Assembly: GCA_964017195.1 (NCBI GenBank)
Contig: OZ024895.1
Location: 21,709,233-21,773,232, forward strand
Direction of reading: 5' to 3'
Length of the DNA: 64,000 nucleotides
Source of the DNA: Siderastrea radians
Taxonomy: Eukaryota; Cnidaria; Anthozoa; Scleractinia; Rhizangiidae
Position numbers and translations under genes: made by a program. Below are positions 58,421 to 64,000 of this stretch, piece after piece. Below the pieces are notes generated by a model. That model saw only the letters and a list, made by a program, of their open reading frames with translations. It did not search any database and was not told the DNA's origin. Position 1 is the stretch's first letter. Every line of letters starts with the position of its first letter.

Positions 58421-58427
58421 TTTACAG

Positions 58428-60573
58428 GCCTTAGTTTTCTTTAAGACGAGTTTCAGGTCTGTGCTCTTTTTTACAGACTGAGTTTTTCCCCCTTGAAGTA
58501 CAGCCCAAGCGAAAACGAAGCGCACGCGCCCTAAATCGAACGGAGAAAAGACTGATCTGTAATTTAGAATACGGACTGAGAACACGAGGCTAATGAGTCA
58601 AAGTTGAACAAGTGTACCAAAGGAATGAAAATTGCCGATTTCATTGGCTTTTGAAAATTGTTGCTCGACTTGAAGTGGTGTAAACTATGCCAGAACTTTC
58701 AAATTTTGCGGTTCGTACAGAAAAAAGAAACAGTCCTCAAATTTAACCAATGTCAACGGGCATACTTACTAACAGAAATAAGAAATAGTGTTTCTGTCTA
58801 CCTATTGTAGGGTGTTTTGATTGTTACATAAAAATAACAGAGAAGTTAACTCGCTTTTATTTGAATATTATATATCAGACCTCTATGGGATACGGTACCG
58901 GCTCGACTACCACAACGGACTACTTTCGAAATCTAATTTATAATTTTGGAACAAACGCCACTGAATCTAAACCATTACTTAACTGCACCATGCAAAAGAC
59001 TTATTGTTCTAATGATTGTAATCCTATATGATTATGATTATGATTAATACGCTCAGTTGACAGTCTGACTGACATCAGGCCAGCGCACTGAACTCCACCT
59101 GTTAGACGGATCAAAACCCACCAGTCACTGTTTTAAGTCTAATACAGCTAATACCATCACGGCTCAATTGACTAATTCGGTTATTCACAGTTTGAACACG
59201 TTCTACGATTTCTACTGCTAACGCGACTGAGCACCCGCACAGAGATTTGAGGAAAACAAACGTGGCGCCTATGCCGTATTTCGTCCGAAAGAGTGCCGCC
59301 GCGGCGCTTCTTAAATTTTTCGACTTGTCGGTACGGCGCTTATTTGAGGGCGGCACTAATTCAGGAGTGGCACTAATTACTTACACTGCCTACTTGCGAA
59401 TAACAGTTGTAAGTCAGTCAGATGTAATCATTCTTAATCTTTGTTTTGTTCATAACAATAGCATAGGAAGGACGCAATAAAAAGTTAGTTTTGAAGGTCT
59501 ATATATCCCTTTCCACATCCAAATAAATAACAATAATCAACCATATTAGCATTCAGCATTAGCCACTGGGGTCAAAAACCAATAAGCACCGCACTGTTGC
59601 TGGAATGATGCGGCACTTATTAATATTTTTGCTTCTAAGTGCGGCGCTTATTCAAGGGCGACGCTCTTTCTAGTAAAAAGGTACAGTGATAGTTTGTTTT
59701 GCTTAATTTGGATTGTGGAAGTGTTATTTCAGTCTTAAAATCACAGTTTGTTATAGCGCAGAAGTTGCGTTCCATCAGTGAACAAAAAATTATACAGTTG
59801 TAAAACTACTCTGCCTTTCAGGTCTTTTTTGTCTATAGACTTAAAACGCAGTGAAATACAGTGCAAGCGCAGTTAACCAAAAACTTATGACTTTTTTTTC
59901 GCAGAAATAACGTGCTGTTTTGTAATAACGGAACCGCTCATCAGAATGCTTTCAAAATTTGACAGAACGGTAGTTCACAATACTTTTAACTCGCCTACCA
60001 ACAAAAATCGTAAACTGAAAAAAGGACATGTTTACAAAACGTTACAGTGTAAAACATCAAATTACACCCCCAACGTGGTACAAGGCGGGGGGGGGGGGGG
60101 AGAATTGATAGGCCTCCTTGGTTTATTGCTGTGTTGCAATAATTCGTGAAGATTTCACCTTTAGTAGAAAGCCCGTGATGTGCTCTACAAGATGAGGTAT
60201 TTAATATGGGTTGCCGCGCTGCTGGGGCCTGTCACGTTATTCAAGATGGCTTCCATCGCTGCCGCCATCTTGGATTTTACCTAGAATTAGAACGCATCAA
60301 AAACGGCATAAACTGAAATTTTTTTATAATAGACATGTAGAATATGACATACCCCGTAGTTACTCGAAAGAGCGCCGCCCTCGAATAAGTAATTTTAATA
60401 TAAAGTAATTTTAAACAGTTCCAATCTTTTTATTGCAGCCACACGCCTCTTGCGGAAATCAGCTTTCGGTATGTAATAGATGACGGGGCAAACGTGAATA
60501 AATAATATATAGATTTAGCCAAGCCTAAAAGTGGAGCTCCATAATTTTTTTTGCTGGTTCTTATCAATTTGTG
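58428..60573. other. Unit D intron homologous to 37.0-39.7 kb of unit B
   Basis: Collinear with the B intron (shared GCGGTTCGTA, GGTACCGGCTCGACTAC, TTAGCCACTGGGGTCAAAAA and the G-run at 60086-60100 versus 39181-39192). It contains the complete left end of the GCGGCGCTTATT-type element (59280-59360). No gene. Short frames here are not conserved between B and D. Confidence 0.65.
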
Positions 60574-60843
60574 AAAATACTCATAGGCGTACGGGCACAT
60601 TCGGACTTGGGGGGGCGGCGATCTTCTTGCCCGAAAAAATTACACAATGCCCCAATGTGTAAGCGTTGAAATTTGGATATAAACGAACTTATATAAATTG
60701 CAAGAAAAACAAAAAGGTTCACAATTCTCACGTCAACTGAAACTGTTATAACTCCAAAAACAGTTGTTTTCAAACCTCGCATGCTCTATGAACTCTACTG
60801 ACAAGTCTACTCATGCGATCAATCTGTTAAAATTAAAAAGTTA

Positions 60844-61660
60844 TTAAAAGAAAAAGTTTTTCCTTCCGTGGCGCTGTCCGAAAGTGTTAATAATCTTGTT
60901 CATACTGTTAACAATAACTTTGTTCCCATAAGAGCGCTCAATGCACACGATAGCGAGGCTGTTCAGCCTATTTTGCCCCATCGTGCTCCGAAGGTAGGTC
61001 TTCAAGCGTCGGAGTCCGCTGAATGAGCGCTCCGCTGAGCAGGACGTTGCGGGGATGACGGTCAGAACGGACGCGACCTTTGAAAATTCTGGGGTCATTT
61101 CATACAGGCTGTTTGCGTTCAACACTTCGATGTCTTCTGCAGGTGTTTTTATCGATTTTCCCACGTGTGCTGCCTTAAACTGACAGAACAGGCGTTGGTC
61201 TGCCTGGAGTAGAGCACCGGTGGGCGAATCACTTAGGGTGATGTCACCTAACGGACAATGTCACCTAACGCACAGTAGCTTCCTGAATAGGGACGTGTTC
61301 ATCTTGGTCATCCTGCAGTTCCAGAACCACCGACACAGGCGAGATTTCAACTCTTTCGATGCCATCAGTTTGTACATTCCAACAGGAACCAGTGTTATCT
61401 TGGTCATGTGCGTCAGTCTGGTTGTCTGATCGGAAGAGCTTCTGTGACGGCCGCGACTCCGCGGAGCTCTTGGTGAAAAAAGCAAGCTGACTCTGATTAC
61501 GCTCACGTACCATAGTGAAAGCAACTTTCTGTCCTTTGTGCACAGTTTTGGCATGATTATCTTTATAATCGGAATCGAGTTCCTTCTTACATACACCACA
61601 AATAACGCGCTGGCAATAAGGGCGTTTTCTTTTTCCTCTATCAGGCTCTTGATCCGTCAT
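60844..61660 (-). pseudogene. hAT transposase pseudogene: N-terminal zinc part and C-terminal dimerisation part only
   Basis: The N-terminal frame (61660-61265, 131 codons) begins MTDQEPDRGKRKRPYC and has CGVCKKELDSDYKDNHAKTVH, a ZMYM1-like/hAT N-terminus. It ends at a stop just before a short repeated GTTAGGTGACAT word. The C-terminal frame (61164-60844) has no ATG start and contains the hATC motif. Several hundred residues expected between them are gone. Confidence 0.82.
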
Positions 61661-62602
61661 AACTCAAGGTTCACCTCTACCTCTCGATCTCCAGTCTAAA
61701 AATGGGACGTTGAATAGAGTACTTTACGGTAACCGTTTACTTTCTGAATAAATCGCTTTAAATTATGAAGTTGAAGCATAGGATGCTGTTCTTACCATTT
61801 CAAGCGTGACAAAAAGACCGTAATGCATTCCATAATAAAACTAAGTTGCGGAGCATAGTGCAGTGTGATGTTTTTATACGTACTGATTAGTAATGTTTAT
61901 TAAAAATTCAAGATTATAAGTTTTGATTCAAGGATCTCTTTTTGCCAAAATTTTTTCATGTATTTCTAATGCAAATCGCACGGGACTGTACACGATAAAA
62001 CTACTGAAGATAAAACACAGCTTTTGCACACGTGGCCGGCATTTTCCTATACATAATAGATCATGCAGCGGTCCAAAAATATATAAGCTTTCACTGAATG
62101 AAAAGTAATTTCGCCTTTTAACGCGCTAAAGTGCACCCTACCAAAATCGAACAAAAACACCCAACTTATGCCGTTTTGGTGAAATTGGAATAAGCGTTTC
62201 TTCTAATCTAAAATCAACTGTCAAATTTGCAACGCGCTCACATTGTTGCTTTTAATCTCCATTCACGCAAATTTGGAGAGTTTTCCAAAAGTTTCACCAA
62301 GCTTGAAAATAACGGACAGTTCGACCAGGTTTAACGCTTAAGATAAGTCCCTTTAATTAAGATTACACCAAAGAAAAAATAAAAACACTCGGGCAAAAAC
62401 CCGAAGAGCTAACTTCCTGCATTTTTTGCAAATCTTTATCTCCACGCTTTGGTAGTTGGTACAAGCCGACAAAATGCCTTGACTTAATTACTAATTATTT
62501 ACCTTTCGTCTTGTCGACCGCTTGACCTTAAGGCACTTTCTACTTGATTTTGAACTTGAACTCTTTTCTTGATCTTGAATTTGAACTTTTTTTTCTTCTT
62601 AA

Positions 62603-63249
62603 GGTGATTCCATTCAATTGCATTGCGCATCCTTTCTGCGCATCATTTTTTGCGTGATTAGCGCGCGCACGAGCCCGCGCGCGTTCGGAACTTGATAGGT
62701 TTTCTATGGAAGCTGAGCTGTTCAAACAAATAAATGGTCGTTTTCTCCCAAACGAACTCGGTGACCCCACTTTTTTATTCCATTTATTTAAGGAAAATAC
62801 GACTTTACATGATATATTCAAATTTGAAGAATTTTTCGTTATTCAATTTTGAAATATTCCGGTTGATTCACTGTTACAGTCAGATTTTAGGCGTTTCACT
62901 GCAACCGTGCAGACGCTCGATTTGCCTATTATTTCAAAGTAGTTTAGTTGTTACGGCAATTTTAAGACGTTTTACTGTAACGTTGTTCTTCTATCATAAG
63001 AATAATGCTTATATTTCATTGCTAGTAATAACTTTGTTGAAGTAATGGGTGTCTCTAGTACAAGGATAGGTTTGTTTAATATTGCTGTTTAAAGATAGCA
63101 AAGTACCTATATGCTACAGCCCCGTAGCGTGAAATCGGACACGGTGACCCCCTCTTTTTATTTTATTTTTTTAATGTACTAGTTGTAATTAGTAACTGTG
63201 CAAAGTTTCAGCAAATTCTCATTACAACTTCTTTTTCGATGGAATCACC
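62603..63249. mobile_element. 647-bp TTAA-flanked element nested in the hAT copy
   Basis: Ends GGTGATTCCAT and inverse, flanked by TTAA (62599-62602 and 63250-63253), as in piggyBac or Kolobok families. The interior has repeated GGTGACCCC words (62760 and 63143) and no coding capacity. Confidence 0.65.
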
Positions 63250-63654
63250 TTAAACGTTTACTTTGACTCCACGAAGTCCTCAACTGAAACTCAACTACAT
63301 GTGAGCTGCACGCGATTCACAAAGCGTACGCGTACTCCCGCCTTATGTGAATTGGCGCGAACGTTTGGCGCGAACTGCAGCAAATGCCAGGCTGCTAGCG
63401 ATCGGCAGATCGGCAGCAAAGCCATTCAAACGTTTCAAGATGGACCGTTTGGTCGTGGTGTAGAAGCCGGACTCAATAAATAAATACATATTTTAATCAA
63501 TGCATAAAATAAGTAAATAAATAAATATTTTAATCAATAAATATCTTATCCCAAGTGCTTTTGCCCGAATCACAAGTGTTTTGCCCGAAAATTTTCGCAA
63601 CTGGGGGGGCTGCAGCCCCCCCGCCCCCCCGCCCCGTACGCCTATGAAAATACT

Positions 63655-64000
63655 CTTATTCAAGTCATTAAATAAATAAAAAAAGAAAAGAAAAGAATAT
63701 AATTCATGTCCCCGCTGAGTCTCGAAGTCGGATCACCAACATCACAAACCGGCATTATTCCACTACAACAAGATGCCCATTGACATGAAAATGCTGGTGT
63801 TTTTCCTGGGAGAATGTGCTCGGACCGCCGCAAAAACCATGGTTGTCCACAGAAAACAGAAGTCACTAGCTCTACTATATTTGACGTCAGGAACGGTTCG
63901 AAATGCTGATGCTCAAACGGTGATAACGTGATGCTGTCATTTTGGGTACCCTGATACCTTAAAAAAGTAAAGGCATCTAGAAAAATAAAAACACCTTGAT
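63655..64000. other. Continuation of unit D intron
   Basis: Resumes the homology with 39.67-39.78 kb of unit B, including the SINE head (63708-63770), then diverges, and matches about 41.1 kb of B again at 63950-64000 (GTAAAGGCATCTAGAAAAAT). No gene. Confidence 0.6.

Larger units (their letters stand above)
60582..63646 (-). mobile_element. 3065-bp hAT transposon with 8-bp duplication, catalytic core deleted
   Basis: Ends CATAGGCGTACGGG and inverse, flanked by an exact 8-bp repeat AAAATACT (60574-60581 and 63647-63654). The unit B intron shows the empty site (AATTTGTGAAAATACTC near 39661). The minus strand encodes an N-terminal segment with a CxxC..H..H zinc knuckle (61660-61265) and, after only about 100 bp, the hAT dimerisation region (61164-60844: SCSAERSFSGLRRLK, YLRSTMGQNRLNSLA). 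The DDE/RNase H-like core between them is missing, so this copy cannot encode active transposase. A TTAA-flanked element is nested on its right side. Confidence 0.88.

Noticed and set aside
1..64000. CRISPR array, bacterial operon or integrated virus
   Set aside because: No regularly spaced repeats, ribosome-binding-site-led gene runs, or viral structural or polymerase genes were seen; the RT fragments are LINE and Penelope-like.

Overview
The window looks like nuclear DNA of a cnidarian, most likely a stony coral. It is AT-rich, its genes are split by GT-AG introns, and it holds intron-rich genes, a lineage-type tandem array of rhodopsin-family receptors, and a dense mix of transposable elements (L1/Tx1-like LINEs, a LINE fragment with a restriction-like endonuclease, Penelope-like elements, Tc1/IS630, hAT, Harbinger-type MITEs, tRNA-derived SINE heads). 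No bacterial operon, CRISPR array or rRNA was seen. The species assignment is an inference from gene content.

Left part (1-10.6 kb). A minus-strand multi-exon gene of an uncharacterised family runs off the left edge (five exons with matching phases). Next to it is the 5' half of a monocarboxylate-transporter-like (SLC16/MCT) gene on the minus strand. Its second visible intron carries a decayed L1/Tx1-type LINE on the opposite strand, and its first carries nested Harbinger-type MITEs.

Middle left (10.6-20 kb). No host gene was recognised. There is a foldback element, ATT microsatellites, the C-terminal end of a non-LTR retrotransposon (zinc knuckle plus restriction-like endonuclease), degenerate purine-rich repeats, and two related terminal-inverted-repeat elements (1.84 kb and 230 bp).

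Receptor array (19.6 kb to the right edge). Five tandem units, all on the minus strand, derive from one two-exon GPCR gene: exon 1 = TM1-TM5, exon 2 = TM6-TM7 plus cytoplasmic tail. Unit 0 keeps only a frameshifted exon 2. Units A (458 aa) and B (411 aa) are open reading frames. Unit C is a pseudogene with damage in both exons. Unit D has an intact exon 2 and an exon 1 predicted just beyond the right edge. Homologous 3' flanks and upstream blocks recur in each unit. The B and D introns are homologous, so insertions in one copy can be dated and bounded against the other.

The most unusual element sits in the intron of pseudogene C: a 2.84-kb Tc1/IS630-type transposon (about 70-bp inverted repeats, TA duplication). 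It carries a four-exon DD34E transposase and, convergent to it, a second four-exon gene for a 243-aa protein with a PB1-like N-terminus and a SHOCT-like C-terminus. Two-gene layouts are uncommon for this superfamily. Other well-bounded insertions are a 652-bp Penelope-like remnant with 170-bp inverted repeats and a 13-bp duplication, a 3.07-kb hAT with an exact 8-bp duplication and a missing catalytic core, and a 2.45-kb Penelope-like RT insertion.
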